64,000 nucleotides of DNA. Source: Arthrobacter sp. OV608 (GTDB lineage: Bacteria > Actinomycetota > Actinomycetes > Actinomycetales > Micrococcaceae). Positions 1 to 8,858 of this stretch are shown here, one piece after another. Below the pieces are notes generated by a model. It had not been told where the DNA came from. It saw only the letters and a list, made by a program, of their open reading frames with translations, and did not search any database. How positions within the stretch are numbered: the stretch's first letter is position 1; every line of letters begins with the position of its first letter. Made by a program: the position numbers and the translations under genes. The stretch spans positions 301,525-365,524 of the forward strand of contig FOEZ01000004.1 of NCBI GenBank assembly GCA_900110595.1, read 5' to 3'.

Positions 1-680
1 ACGCAGGTGCGGCCTTCGATCTGGCCCACCACGGTCTTGGAAACGGCCTGGTTGGGAACGGTCAGGTCCCGGCTCTTGTGCACGAAGGCCAGCGGGGCGC
101 CGCCCAGGCGCTCAGCCCACTGCTCCGCGACGCGCACACGCCCGGTGTCCGGCGAAACCACGGTGATGTTTTCCGCGTTCACCCGGGTCCGGATGTAATC
201 GGCAAGCAGCGGGATGGCCATCAGGTGGTCCACCGGGCCGTCGAAGAATCCCTGGATCTGCGAGGTGTGCAGGTCTACGCTCATGATGCGGTCCGCACCC
301 GCGGTCTTGTATAGGTCTGCCACCAGGCGGGCCGAGATGGGTTCGCGGCCGCGGCCCTTTTTGTCCTGCCGCGCGTACGGGTAAAAGGGTGAAACAACAG
401 TGATGCGCTTCGCGGAGGCCCGTTTCAGCGAGTCGATCATGATCAGCTGTTCCATCAGCCAGTTGTTCAGCGGGGCGGGGTGCGCCTGGATGACGAAGGC
501 GTCAGTTCCGCGGACGCTTTCGCCTGCTCGCACGTAGATCTCACCGTTGGCGAAGTCGTAGGCATCCACCGGCAGCAGTTCAGTGCCCAGTTCCTTGGCG
601 ATCTCCCGGGCCAGCTCGGGGTGGGCACGGCCGGTGGCCAGCACCAGCTTCTTTTCGCCGCGCGCCGTGATTTCGCTCAT
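1..680 (-). CDS. prs: ribose-phosphate diphosphokinase (PRPP synthetase), 3' part outside the window
   Basis: Makes PRPP from ribose 5-phosphate and ATP for purine, pyrimidine, His, Trp and NAD synthesis in the cytosol. The visible 226 residues start MSEITARGEKKLVLATGRAH and contain VSPFYPYARQDKKGRGREPI (the ATP/catalytic flexible-loop region) and MSVDLHTSQIQGFFDGPVDH, both diagnostic of class I PRPP synthetases. The C-terminal PRPP-binding loop lies beyond the left edge. The ATG follows a GAGGG motif that overlaps the end of glmU; only 2 bp separate the two genes, so they are very probably one operon (glmU-prs), as in many actinobacteria. Incomplete only because the window ends. Confidence 0.95.
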   Translation of the reverse strand, partial: MSEITARGEKKLVLATGRAHPELAREIAKELGTELLPVDAYDFANGEIYVRAGESVRGTDAFVIQAHPAPLNNWLMEQLIMIDSLKRASAKRITVVSPFYPYARQDKKGRGREPISARLVADLYKTAGADRIMSVDLHTSQIQGFFDGPVDHLMAIPLLADYIRTRVNAENITVVSPDTGRVRVAEQWAERLGGAPLAFVHKSRDLTVPNQAVSKTVVGQIEGRTC

Positions 681-682
681 TA

Positions 683-2161
683 TTACTTGCCCTCTTCTGT
701 AGATGCCGGGGTACTTGAGGAATGTGAGGTGGCTGCCTGGGCCAGTTCGGCGGAGCGGGTGCCGGGCCGGTTGGCCTGCACCCAGCCCTCGGTGTTGCGC
801 TGAGCAGCAACCGTCAGGGCCAGCGCGCCCGCCGGAACGTCCTTGCGGATCACCGCGCCGGCGCCGCTGTAGGCACCGTCCCCCACGGTGACCGGGGCAA
901 CAAAGACAGTATTGGAGCCGGTCCGGACGCCTGAGCCGATGACCGTGCGGTGCTTCTTCTCGCCGTCGTAATTGGCAGTGATATTGCCGCAGCCGATGTT
1001 GGTGTCCTCGCCGATCTCGGCGTCGCCGGCGTAGCCAAGGTGAGACAGCTTGGAGCCGCGGCCGATGGTGACGTTCTTGGTCTCATAGAACGCGCCGATC
1101 TTGCCGCTTTCGCCCAGGACAGTGCCGGGACGCAGGTAGGTAAAGGGGCCGACGGCGGCGTCCGGGCCGATGACCGCGCCGGAACCATGGGTGCGGACCA
1201 CTTTCGCGCCTTCGCCGACGGTGACGTCGGTCAGGGTGGTGTCAGGGCCAACGACGGCGTCCCGTGCCACGCTGGTAGCACCGTGCAGCTGGGTGTTGGG
1301 CAGGAGCCGGACGTCCTCTTCGAGGGTCACGGAGGAATCGATCCAGGTGGTGGACGGGTCCACCACGGTGACGCCCGCCCGCATCCAGGCTTCCACGACG
1401 CGGCGGTTCAGTTCAGCGCCGAGGGCAGCGAGCTGGACGCGGTCGTTCGCGCCTTCCACCTGCCACCGGTCTGCGGTGACGACGGCGGCCACGCGGCCAC
1501 CTGCCTGACGGGCCAGTGCGAGCACGTCGGTGAGGTACTTTTCGCCCTGCGAGTTGTCGGTGGTGACGTGGGCCAGCGCGTTGCGGAGGACAGCGGCGTC
1601 GAAGGCGTAGATGCCGGAGTTGACTTCGCGGATGAGGCGCTCGGCATCGGAGGCATCCTTGTGTTCGCGGATGCCGGTGACGGTGCCGTCTTCGGCGCGC
1701 AGGATCCGGCCATATCCGGTGGCGTCGTCCAGGACAGCGGTGAGGACCGTGACCGCGTTGGCCTCGCGTTCGTGCGTGGCCACCAGTTCGGCCAGCAGGT
1801 CCCCGGAAAGAAGCGGCACATCGCCGTAGGTCACCACGACCGTTCCCGTGAGGATCTGCTCGGCGTCGAGGGCCTGCAGGGCGACCTCCACAGCGCGGCC
1901 GGTTCCGGGGACGTCGTCCTGGTCCACGATCAGCGCGGCCGGATCAAGGTCGGAGAGGTGGCGTGCCACGAGGTCGCGCTCGTGGCGGACCACCACGGCC
2001 AGCTGGCGGGGGTTGATGCTCCGTGCTGCCAGGAGCGCATGCCCCACCATGGACCTGCCGCCGATTTCATGCAGGATCTTGGGGGTACGCGATTTCATCC
2101 GGGTACCGGCGCCTGCCGCCAGGACGATGACTGCGGCCGGGCCGGTGTTCTCGGGGATCAC
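683..2161 (-). CDS. glmU: bifunctional UDP-GlcNAc pyrophosphorylase / glucosamine-1-phosphate N-acetyltransferase
   Basis: Makes UDP-N-acetylglucosamine from glucosamine 1-phosphate, acetyl-CoA and UTP, feeding peptidoglycan and mycothiol synthesis. The 492 residues show the N-terminal nucleotidyltransferase motif LAAGAGTRMKSRTPK (about residues 14-28). The C-terminal half is a left-handed beta-helix of hexapeptide repeats with YLRPGTVLGESGKIGAFYE and the GYAGDAEIGEDTNIGCG acetyltransferase site. The start is GTG, supported by AAGGAGAG 7-8 nt upstream. The last ~30 residues are a low-complexity Ser/Thr/Ala tail, common in actinobacterial GlmU. It lies directly upstream of prs and downstream of tRNA-Gln. 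Confidence 0.96.
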   Translation of the reverse strand: MIPENTGPAAVIVLAAGAGTRMKSRTPKILHEIGGRSMVGHALLAARSINPRQLAVVVRHERDLVARHLSDLDPAALIVDQDDVPGTGRAVEVALQALDAEQILTGTVVVTYGDVPLLSGDLLAELVATHEREANAVTVLTAVLDDATGYGRILRAEDGTVTGIREHKDASDAERLIREVNSGIYAFDAAVLRNALAHVTTDNSQGEKYLTDVLALARQAGGRVAAVVTADRWQVEGANDRVQLAALGAELNRRVVEAWMRAGVTVVDPSTTWIDSSVTLEEDVRLLPNTQLHGATSVARDAVVGPDTTLTDVTVGEGAKVVRTHGSGAVIGPDAAVGPFTYLRPGTVLGESGKIGAFYETKNVTIGRGSKLSHLGYAGDAEIGEDTNIGCGNITANYDGEKKHRTVIGSGVRTGSNTVFVAPVTVGDGAYSGAGAVIRKDVPAGALALTVAAQRNTEGWVQANRPGTRSAELAQAATSHSSSTPASTEEGK

Positions 2162-2270
2162 GTACGGGCTCTCCTTGCTTGGTTATGCTGGCGCTTGCGG
2201 CGCCCGCCCGGCTTCCAGCCGGCGGGGCAACCGATTTGTCGTGCTGACTGAACGCTTCTGGCACAGCAGT

Positions 2271-2341
2271 TCCGCCCATAGGATTCGAACCTATACTCCA
2301 CGGCTCCAAAGGCCGGGGTGCTGCCGTTACACCAGAGCGGA
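2271..2341 (-). tRNA. tRNA-Gln (anticodon TTG)
   Basis: The minus strand folds as a cloverleaf: 7-bp acceptor stem TCCGCTC/GGGCGGA (one G-T pair), D-loop with GGTGTAACGGCA, anticodon loop CTTTGGA reading CAA, and a GGTTCGAATCC T-arm. CCA is not encoded. It sits 109 bp upstream of glmU on the same strand, so read-through or shared transcription is possible. Confidence 0.95.
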
Positions 2342-2505
2342 CCGTGCCGAAGGCGCAAGCCCCGGGCACAAGTCCCTATTTTGCCACGGGTTCGGGCCGC
2401 CGCGCGACACGGGGCCGCCCGGCACGGACCATAGGGGCCACAACGGTCGCCAGGCGGCGGCGACTGGCGGCTTCCGGAGTGGACCGTGATGCCGGGCTGA
2501 GCAGC

Positions 2506-4335
2506 CTATTGGCCCAGGACTTCGGAGGCTTCAAGCCATTCGAGCTCGAGCGCGTCCTTTTCGTCGGCGAGGTCCTTGAGCTCCTTGTTTTGTTCGGCGA
2601 GGGCGTCGAAATCGGACTGCTCCGTGCTCTTCACCATCTGGTCGTGGAGCTTCTTTTCCTGCTGTTCCAGCTTCTTGAGCTGGCGCTCGATCCTGTTCAG
2701 CGCTTTCCGGGCGTCGCGTTTTTGTGCTTCGGAAGGCCCGGCGGGGGCTGCAGCCGCCGCACCGGAGGTCCCGCCCGTGACGGGGTTGCCGCCGCCGGTA
2801 ATGGTGGAACCAGCCAGGGTGGCTTCCCGGAGTTCCAGGTACTGGTCCACGCCGCGCGGCAGGGCGCGGATCTTGCCGTCGCCCAGGAGGGCCATCTGGT
2901 GGTCGGTGACGCGCTCCAGGAGGTACCGGTCGTGGCTCACCACAACAAGTGTTCCCGGCCAGCCGTCAAGGACGTCCTCCACTGCTGCGAGGGTGTCCGT
3001 GTCAAGGTCGTTGGTGGGCTCGTCGAGCATCAGCACGTTGGGCTCCCCCACCAGCAGCCGCAGCAGCTGGAGGCGGCGCCGCTCGCCGCCGGAGAGGTCC
3101 TTGACCGGGGTCCACTGCTTCTCGTTGGTGAAGCCAAGCTGCTCCACGAGCTGGCCTGCCGAAAACTCCTTGCCGCCCACGTTGAAGGATCGCTTCTCCC
3201 GCTCGATCACTTCGATCACCCGCAGGTCGGAGACGTCGTCGAGCTCCTTGACCTCCTGGGTCAGCACGGCCGTGACCACGGTCTTGCCGCGCTTGAGTTT
3301 GCCGGACGTCGGCTCGATCTGGCCGTTGAGCAGTTTCAGCAGTGTGGTCTTGCCGGCACCATTGACACCCACCAGCCCCAGCCGCTCGCCGGGCGCGAGG
3401 CGCAGGGTGATGTTGTCAAAGAGTTTTTGCCCTTCGCTGCCGCCGAGGAAGTCCAGCGAGACGTTTTCCAGGTCCAGCACGTCCTTGCCGAGGCGGGCGG
3501 TGGCCATCTTGCTCAGTGCGGTGGAGTCCCTGGGCTCCGGGACATCGGCGATCAGGGCATTCGCCGCTTCAATCCGGAACTTCGGCTTGGCGGTCCGTGC
3601 CGGGGCACCCCGGCGCAGCCACGCGAGTTCCTTCTTGACCAGCTGCTGGCGCTTGCTTTCCATCACCGAAGCGGCGCGGTCCCGCTCGGCGCGGGCCAGG
3701 ACGTACGCCGCGTAGCCGCCCTCGAAGGGATCCACGATGCCGTCGTGTACTTCCCAGGTTTTGTTGCAGACCTCATCCAGGAACCAGCGGTCGTGGGTGA
3801 CCACCAGGAAAGCGCCTTGGTTCGCCCGCCAGCGCGTCTTCAGGTGCCGGGACAGCCAGGCAACGCCTTCCACGTCCAGGTGGTTGGTGGGCTCGTCCAG
3901 CATGATGACGTCGTGGTCCTCAATCAGGAGCTTGGCCAGTGCAACACGGCGCTTCTGACCGCCGGACAGGGCGTGGACGTTGGCGTGCCAGTCGACGTCG
4001 GACACCAGCCCGCCCATGATCTCGCGGATCTGCGGGTTCCGCGCCCATTCGTAATCCGCTTGGTCCCCCACGATCGCGGCACCGACTGTCAGGTCGCCGT
4101 CGAGCACGTCGCTTTGGTCCAGGTACCCCACGTTGACGTCCCCGCGTTTGGTAACGCGGCCGGAATCAGGGGTGGACCGCAGCGCCAGCAGGCGCATCAG
4201 GGTGGACTTTCCGTCGCCGTTCCGTCCCACCATGCCAATGCGGTCACCCTCTTCAAGCCCGAGGGTGATGCCGTCCAGGACGGTGCGGGTGGCGTAGGAG
4301 ACGGTGAGGTTCTCGCCGCCAAGAAGGTGTGCCAA
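2506..4335 (-). CDS. ABC-F family ATPase (Uup-like, two ABC domains, soluble)
   Basis: A cytosolic, ribosome-associated ABC-F protein without membrane segments. Two complete nucleotide-binding domains are visible: Walker A GRNGDGKST (near residue 38) with LSGGQKRRVALAKLL and MLDEPTNHLD, then GVNGAGKTT with LSGGERRRLQLLRLL and MLDEPTNDLD. Between them is the ABC-F linker. After an Ala/Pro-rich stretch the C-terminal ~80 residues (RKALNRIERQLKKLEQQEKK) form a coiled coil, which favours Uup over EttA. The proposed start is TTG, giving MAHLLGGENLTVSY, the expected family N-terminus. A role in rescuing stalled ribosomes is inferred from the family; drug resistance cannot be read from the sequence. 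Confidence 0.9.
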   Translation of the reverse strand: MAHLLGGENLTVSYATRTVLDGITLGLEEGDRIGMVGRNGDGKSTLMRLLALRSTPDSGRVTKRGDVNVGYLDQSDVLDGDLTVGAAIVGDQADYEWARNPQIREIMGGLVSDVDWHANVHALSGGQKRRVALAKLLIEDHDVIMLDEPTNHLDVEGVAWLSRHLKTRWRANQGAFLVVTHDRWFLDEVCNKTWEVHDGIVDPFEGGYAAYVLARAERDRAASVMESKRQQLVKKELAWLRRGAPARTAKPKFRIEAANALIADVPEPRDSTALSKMATARLGKDVLDLENVSLDFLGGSEGQKLFDNITLRLAPGERLGLVGVNGAGKTTLLKLLNGQIEPTSGKLKRGKTVVTAVLTQEVKELDDVSDLRVIEVIEREKRSFNVGGKEFSAGQLVEQLGFTNEKQWTPVKDLSGGERRRLQLLRLLVGEPNVLMLDEPTNDLDTDTLAAVEDVLDGWPGTLVVVSHDRYLLERVTDHQMALLGDGKIRALPRGVDQYLELREATLAGSTITGGGNPVTGGTSGAAAAAPAGPSEAQKRDARKALNRIERQLKKLEQQEKKLHDQMVKSTEQSDFDALAEQNKELKDLADEKDALELEWLEASEVLGQ

Positions 4336-4370
4336 AGGGAACTGCTTTCTGCTGCTGGAAACTGTAGGTC

Positions 4371-5333
4371 TTACAGGACGGTGTCGGAGATGATGCGCGC
4401 GCCGGGAACGGGGCCGTGGACGGCGAGAGCCGTCAGGCCGTAGCGCCGCAGGTTCTCCGCCAGGCCCTCTGCGGCAACGGGGTCATCGGCCAACAGCGCC
4501 ACGGTGGGGCCCGAGCCGGAGACAATCCCGGCAACGGCACCATGTGATTCGCCGATTCCCAGCGTATCGCGCAATGAGGGCGCCAACTCGATCGCGGCCC
4601 GCTGGAGGTCGTTGACCAGGACGCGGCTGAGGGCTTCTGCGTCCCCGCTGCGGAGGGCGGTGAGGATCTGCGGGTCCACGCCGGTGGGCTCGGCGCCTTC
4701 GATGCCCTCTGCCGCCCGCAGCCGGTCCAGCGTCCTGTAGACCTCTGGCGTCGGGAGCCCGTAATCCGCCGTGACCAGGACCCAGTCCGTCTGCGCCTTG
4801 GCCAGCGCCGGGGAAAGTTCGTCGCCCACCCCGAGGCCGACGGCGGTTCCGCCCAGCAGCGAGAACGGGACGTCGGCACCGAGCTCGGCAGCCAGATGGG
4901 CGAGTTCCTCCCGCGAGAGGCCGCTGTTCCACAGTGCGTCGCAGGCCAGCAGGGTTGCGGCGGCGTCGGCTGAGCCGCCGCCCATGCCGCCTGCCACGGG
5001 CACGCGCTTGGTGATCTCGAGGTGGACACCCGTTGGGCGTTCGGAAACGTCCGCCATGATGGCCGCCGCCTTGAAGGCTAGGTTGTTCCCGTCCAGGGGG
5101 ATGTCCACGGCGTCCAGGTCCAGCGTGCTGTCCGGGCTCAGGCTGACGGTGATCCCCGGTGTTTCGGTACTGGTGGCCGCGACTTCCTCATACAGGGACA
5201 CGGCGAGGTAAACGCTGGCCACCGAATGGTAGCCGTCCGGCCGCAGCGGGCCGACGTCCAGGGCCACGTTCACCTTGCCCGGCGCCTTGGCCCTGACGGT
5301 CCTGGCCGCGAAGCGCCCCGGAAGGGCGTTCAC
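4371..5333 (-). CDS. ispE: 4-diphosphocytidyl-2-C-methyl-D-erythritol kinase
   Basis: GHMP kinase of the non-mevalonate (MEP) isoprenoid pathway; it phosphorylates CDP-ME at the 2-hydroxyl. Key signs are [13 protein letters not shown] and [10 protein letters not shown] at the N-terminus, the glycine-rich ATP loop [18 protein letters not shown] (about residues 116-133), and [10 protein letters not shown] near the end. At 320 residues it has normal length. The GTG start overlaps the rsmA stop by four bases (GTGA), implying translational coupling. rpfB-rsmA-ispE is the same order as in M. tuberculosis. Confidence 0.95.
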   Translation of the reverse strand: MNALPGRFAARTVRAKAPGKVNVALDVGPLRPDGYHSVASVYLAVSLYEEVAATSTETPGITVSLSPDSTLDLDAVDIPLDGNNLAFKAAAIMADVSERPTGVHLEITKRVPVAGGMGGGSADAAATLLACDALWNSGLSREELAHLAAELGADVPFSLLGGTAVGLGVGDELSPALAKAQTDWVLVTADYGLPTPEVYRTLDRLRAAEGIEGAEPTGVDPQILTALRSGDAEALSRVLVNDLQRAAIELAPSLRDTLGIGESHGAVAGIVSGSGPTVALLADDPVAAEGLAENLRRYGLTALAVHGPVPGARIISDTVL

Positions 5334-6202
5334 GCGCGGGCCTCACGGGCTTCGGCGATCCTTGCGAAGGCGGAAATGTCGATGACTTCACCACGGGCCG
5401 TGGGATCGACGCCGGCGGCGACAAGGCAGCGCTCAGCCTCCGGGGCACTGCCGGCCCAACCGGCAAGGGCGGCGCGCAGGGTCTTGCGGCGCTGGGCGAA
5501 GGCGGCGTCAATCACCGCGAAGACCTGTTCCCGGGTGGCGGTGGTGGCCGGAGGTTCGTGCCGCGTGAAGGACACCAGCCCTGAATGGATCTTGGGGGCC
5601 GGCCAGAACACGTTCATCCCGATCACGCCGGCCTTGCGCATGTGGCTGTACCAGGCAGCCTTCACGGACGGCACGCCGTAGATTTTGGAGCCCGGCACGG
5701 CAGCCAGCCGGTCAGCCACTTCGTCCTGCACCATCACCAGGCCGTGCTGGAGGCTGGGGAAATGCTGCAGGAGGTGCAGCACAACGGGCACGGCCACGTT
5801 GTAGGGGAGGTTGGCCACCAGCGCGGTGGGCTGGACGGGGAGTTCTGCGACCTTCATGGCGTCGGCCTGGACGAGGTGGAAGTTTCCGACGGCGGCAGGG
5901 CGCCATTCCTTGACAGTTTCGGGGAGCCTTGCAGCCAGTACAGGGTCGATTTCCACGGCCACCACGGCGGCTGCTGCGTCCAGCAGGCCGAGGGTCAGCG
6001 ACCCGAGGCCGGGCCCTACTTCGAGTACTGTTTCGTCCGGCCCAACACCTGCGGCGGCTACGATCCTGCGGATGGTGTTGCCGTCAATGACGAAGTTCTG
6101 GCCCAGGGTCTTGGTGGGACGGATGCCGATCTCTTCCGCCAGCCGGCGTATATCGGAGGCACCAAACAGCGGTGCGGGCGCGGCGGGGATGGGTTCAGTC
6201 AC
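5330..6202 (-). CDS. rsmA: 16S rRNA (adenine1518-N6/adenine1519-N6)-dimethyltransferase
   Basis: Dimethylates two adjacent adenines in the 3' terminal hairpin of 16S rRNA; its loss classically gives kasugamycin resistance. The protein shows [14 protein letters not shown], the SAM-binding [12 protein letters not shown] (motif I), [11 protein letters not shown], and the catalytic NLPYN in [15 protein letters not shown], with a C-terminal helical domain. The start is GTG six nucleotides after a TAGGAT -10 box on the minus strand, so it probably has its own leaderless promoter even though rpfB lies upstream on the same strand. Confidence 0.95.
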   Translation of the reverse strand: MTEPIPAAPAPLFGASDIRRLAEEIGIRPTKTLGQNFVIDGNTIRRIVAAAGVGPDETVLEVGPGLGSLTLGLLDAAAAVVAVEIDPVLAARLPETVKEWRPAAVGNFHLVQADAMKVAELPVQPTALVANLPYNVAVPVVLHLLQHFPSLQHGLVMVQDEVADRLAAVPGSKIYGVPSVKAAWYSHMRKAGVIGMNVFWPAPKIHSGLVSFTRHEPPATTATREQVFAVIDAAFAQRRKTLRAALAGWAGSAPEAERCLVAAGVDPTARGEVIDISAFARIAEAREARA

Positions 6203-6208
6203 CTAGGT

Positions 6209-6214
6209 ATCCTA
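6209..6214 (-). promoter_or_regulatory. -10 box for leaderless rsmA
   Basis: TAGGAT on the minus strand followed by exactly six nucleotides and the rsmA GTG. Spacing and box match about sixteen other genes in this window. Confidence 0.55.
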
Positions 6215-6264
6215 TCCCGCGTGCCGGCACCGCCCTGCCGGAGAAAGCCGCGGTTAAGTGCCGC

Positions 6265-6293
6265 GGCCGGGCCCGGAAGATCCGGCCCCGGCC
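6265..6293 (-). terminator. GC-rich hairpin between rpfB and rsmA
   Basis: Arms of 13 nt (6265-6277 and 6281-6293) pair with one mismatch around a 3-nt loop, 33 bp after the rpfB stop. No U-run follows, so it may be a weak or Rho-assisted terminator, or an mRNA processing/stability structure. Confidence 0.45.
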
Positions 6294-6325
6294 GCGATGC
6301 GGTGTGGCTTCAGTTGTGCCGCGCG

Positions 6326-7507
6326 TCAGCGGCTTGCCGCCCAGCCGCAGCCCCAGGGCTGGAGGCCGCGCTGCGCGTAGACCCGGTTGGCGATGTCGAT
6401 CTGCTGTGCCTTGCTGGCGAGGCTGGCGTTGGGGGCGTACGCGCCGCCGCCCGAGCCGATCCAGGTCCGGATGTCGAACTGAAGGCCGCCGTAGTAGCCG
6501 TTGCCGCTGTTGATGGACCAGTTGCCGCCTGATTCACACTGGGCGATCTTGTCCCACATGGCTTCGTTCATCATGGCGGGAGCGGCCGCACCGGTGTTGG
6601 CACCGGTACTTGCGCTGGCTGCGGGTGCCGGGGCGGCCTGGGCCACAGGCTTGGCCTTTGTACCCACGGTGATCTTCTCGGTGACGGGCTGCGCGGTGAC
6701 CGACTCAGTCACCAGGGTGCGGGATGCCTCGCGGCCATCAACGAGCACCAGCTTGAAGGTCTTCTCCAGCTTGCCGGCGGCACCGGCCTGGGTGACTTCC
6801 TTTTCACCCTTCAAAAGCTCGGCGCTTTCCACCGTTTCGGTCTTGAAGGGGACATCCTCAGTGGTCACTGCGGTCTGTCCAACGTCCACGCGGGAGACCT
6901 TGACCACCATGTTGTTGACTACGTGGGCGTTGGCGGGCTGGGAGGAGCGGTCGTTGGCCCCAAGGGTCAGGCCGGCATCCTCCAGGACCTTGCCCACGGT
7001 GGCGGCAGTGGTGGTGGCCGCGTGGACCTTGCCGTCGGCGACGATGCTCACGGACTTGGGGGTGGAGATGGAAACGAACGATCCAGCGACTGAAAGCTGT
7101 GCGTCCTTGGGAACCGAGACGGACGACGCGCTTGCGACTCCAAGTTCGGTGACCAGTCCTTCAACGTCCTGGGCGGTGGTGTTCACCGTTTTTTCGGAGC
7201 CGTCCAGGCTGACTTTGACTTCCTTGGCCTGGTTCACGTTGATGACAGTGCCGTTCTGGACGGTGGCGTCGATGGACGGGGAAACCCGGTCCGCCGGCTT
7301 CAGTTCGAGGTTGGCGCTCTTAACGACCTGCCCCACTGTTCCACCGAAGGTTTGAACGGAAGTTACCTTGCCATCAACGTTGAGCGTGATGGTTTTGTTA
7401 TTGCCCACGAAGGCTACGAGTCCCACCACCAGTGCGCACAGCACCAGCAGCTGGGTTCCAACCTTGAAAAAGCTGAACTTGCCGTCCGTTGTGAAGAACT
7501 TGACCAC
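6326..7507 (-). CDS. rpfB: resuscitation-promoting factor RpfB (DUF348-G5-transglycosylase)
   Basis: Secreted or membrane-anchored muralytic enzyme that cleaves peptidoglycan and promotes regrowth of dormant actinobacteria. With the GTG start giving VVKFFTTDGKFSFFKVG the protein has 393 residues. In order: one N-terminal membrane segment (LLVLCALVVGLVAFVG); three DUF348 repeats (beginning KTITLNVDGKVTSV, KEVKVSLDGSEKTV and KSVSIVADGKVHAA); a G5 domain ending EKITVGTK; an Ala-rich linker; and a C-terminal Rpf lysozyme-like domain with the catalytic Glu in KIAQCESGGNWSIN and YYGGLQFDIRTW. The upstream in-frame extension to 7627 is rejected because it covers a terminator-like leader structure. 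The GTG lacks a close Shine-Dalgarno (GGAG is 18 nt away), so the exact start is uncertain. Confidence 0.9.
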   Translation of the reverse strand: MVKFFTTDGKFSFFKVGTQLLVLCALVVGLVAFVGNNKTITLNVDGKVTSVQTFGGTVGQVVKSANLELKPADRVSPSIDATVQNGTVINVNQAKEVKVSLDGSEKTVNTTAQDVEGLVTELGVASASSVSVPKDAQLSVAGSFVSISTPKSVSIVADGKVHAATTTAATVGKVLEDAGLTLGANDRSSQPANAHVVNNMVVKVSRVDVGQTAVTTEDVPFKTETVESAELLKGEKEVTQAGAAGKLEKTFKLVLVDGREASRTLVTESVTAQPVTEKITVGTKAKPVAQAAPAPAASASTGANTGAAAPAMMNEAMWDKIAQCESGGNWSINSGNGYYGGLQFDIRTWIGSGGGAYAPNASLASKAQQIDIANRVYAQRGLQPWGCGWAASR

Positions 7508-7557
7508 GATTGCCCGTAACTTTAGCTCCGTCCGGGCACGGGGAGAGCGCAATAAAA

Positions 7558-7594
7558 TGCCCGGGCACCACCTCGAGGAGGGGTAGTCCGGGCA
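7558..7594 (-). terminator. terminator-like hairpin in the rpfB leader (candidate attenuator)
   Basis: On the minus strand TGCCCGG and CCGGGCA (7 bp, with further partial pairing inside) are followed at once by a U-run (TTTTATT, 7551-7557). This is an intrinsic-terminator layout, placed between the proposed promoter and the GTG. A second hairpin (GCCGGG/CCCGGC, 7628-7645) precedes it, and a further copy of GTGCCCGGAC lies downstream, leaving room for alternative pairings. Confidence 0.55.
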
Positions 7595-7709
7595 CCGTCG
7601 CGCCGCCACACTCCTGCCTGCGGGCAAGCCGGGACGAGGCCCGGCATATCCGCTGCGGAAGAAGTGAACTTATCCGGTGGCCTTCCCCGACCCCGGCTAA
7701 TAGTTTTCC

Positions 7710-7739
7710 ACTGTAACCGTAGCGTTATAAAGCCGCCAA
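7710..7739 (-). promoter_or_regulatory. possible rpfB promoter
   Basis: On the minus strand TTGGCG (7734-7739), an 18-nt spacer and TACAGT (7710-7715) would start transcription near 7703, giving a leader of about 195 nt before the GTG. Only sequence similarity supports it. Confidence 0.4.
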
Positions 7740-7788
7740 GAAATTTGCATACCAGGTATATGCCTGCGGCAGGCCAGGAAATGTGTTC

Positions 7789-8694
7789 TTAATCCCATTT
7801 TCCGTAGGCGCGCACGGTGTTTTCGCTGATGTCGGCACATAGCCCGGCGAGGTCCCGGCTTGTCAATTCCGCCATGGCCCGCACCGTATAGGGGACCATG
7901 TAGCTGGCGTTGGGCCTCCCCCGGTGGGGATGCGGGGTCAGGAAAGGAGCATCCGTTTCCACCAGCAGGAGTGCCGGGTCCGCTGCGGCGAGCGCGGCCC
8001 GCAGGTTGGCCGCGTTCTTGAACGTCAGCGTCCCGGCGAAGGACATCCACCAGCCTTCACGGTTGCAGATCGCCGCCAGTTCCTCGTCGCCTGAGAAGCA
8101 ATGGAAAACCACCCGTTCGGGGGCGCCTTCTTCCTTGAGCACCTGCACCACATCGCTGTGGGCGTCGCGGTCATGGATCTGCAATGTCAGGTCCAGCCGC
8201 TTGGCGATGTCGATGTGGCGGCGGAAGGAGTAGCGCTGGTGGGCCAGGCCCTCTCCCTCGGTCCGGAAGAAATCAAGGCCGGTTTCGCCGATGGCGCGGA
8301 TCCGGGGATGGGCAGCCAGTTGCTCGATCTCTGCCAGTGCCTCTTCCAGCTGGCCCCGCGCGGCATAACGCGGCGCATCGTTGGGGTGGAGCGCCACTGC
8401 CCCCAGCAGCCGTTCATCCAGGTCAACCGCCTGCACCGTGAACCGGGATGATTCCAGGTCGCAGCCCACCTGCACGGCACCCTGGACGCCTACCGCCGCA
8501 GCAGCGTCAAGGGCTTCCTTGATCCCCACCGGCGCCTCTCCGTCCGGGAAGTCGAGGTGGGTGTGGTTGTCCATAACGGGCACCGGCAAGGGCTCAGGAG
8601 CCGGAGGAAACTCCCGCTGCCTGGAGCGTTCGGATTCCGGCGCATCACCGGCAGCTGGAGCACGGTACGCGGCGGGGATCAGCGGATTGCACAT
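7789..8694 (-). CDS. tatD: TatD family metal-dependent hydrolase / 3'-5' DNase
   Basis: TIM-barrel metallo-nuclease of the TatD family. Metal ligands and motifs in order: NHTHLDF (first His pair), IGETGLDFFR (metal-bridging Glu), FHCFSG, and VETDAPFLTPHPHRGR near the C-terminus. It has 301 residues; the first ~38 (Pro/Glu-rich) are an extra N-terminal tail relative to E. coli TatD. The ATG lies six nucleotides after TAGGCT, supporting a leaderless transcript and this longer start. It neighbours rpfB as in M. tuberculosis (Rv1008-Rv1009), but the usual methionyl-tRNA synthetase gene is not beside it here. Confidence 0.92.
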   Translation of the reverse strand: MCNPLIPAAYRAPAAGDAPESERSRQREFPPAPEPLPVPVMDNHTHLDFPDGEAPVGIKEALDAAAAVGVQGAVQVGCDLESSRFTVQAVDLDERLLGAVALHPNDAPRYAARGQLEEALAEIEQLAAHPRIRAIGETGLDFFRTEGEGLAHQRYSFRRHIDIAKRLDLTLQIHDRDAHSDVVQVLKEEGAPERVVFHCFSGDEELAAICNREGWWMSFAGTLTFKNAANLRAALAAADPALLLVETDAPFLTPHPHRGRPNASYMVPYTVRAMAELTSRDLAGLCADISENTVRAYGKWD

Positions 8695-8700
8695 CCATCA

Positions 8701-8706
8701 AGCCTA
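8701..8706 (-). promoter_or_regulatory. -10 box for leaderless tatD
   Basis: TAGGCT on the minus strand, then six nucleotides to the ATG at 8694. Confidence 0.55.
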
Positions 8707-8858
8707 AACCGACAGTGCAGCCCCATATTTGTTGGAACTCTCTGTCTGTGGTGGCAGTTGTGTTAGTAGTCTGGTACGAACACATGCGGACGCCCACCGA
8801 CGGGCGAAGGCAGGGCCAGCTGTCCCGTCCAGGTGAACCCCGGGCTGAAAGGTTGCCG

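Noticed and set aside
950-2251. Long + strand reading frame opposite glmU (433 codons), and similar antisense frames opposite the ABC-F, ahcY, glpX, phoH, transglutaminase and MFS genes
   Set aside because: They mirror recognised genes in high-GC DNA, have low-complexity Gly/His/Val-rich translations, no Shine-Dalgarno and no family features.
7507-7790. c-di-AMP (ydaO-type) riboswitch upstream of rpfB
   Set aside because: Some rpf genes carry one, but the conserved core sequences I would expect are not visible here; only hairpins and a terminator are.
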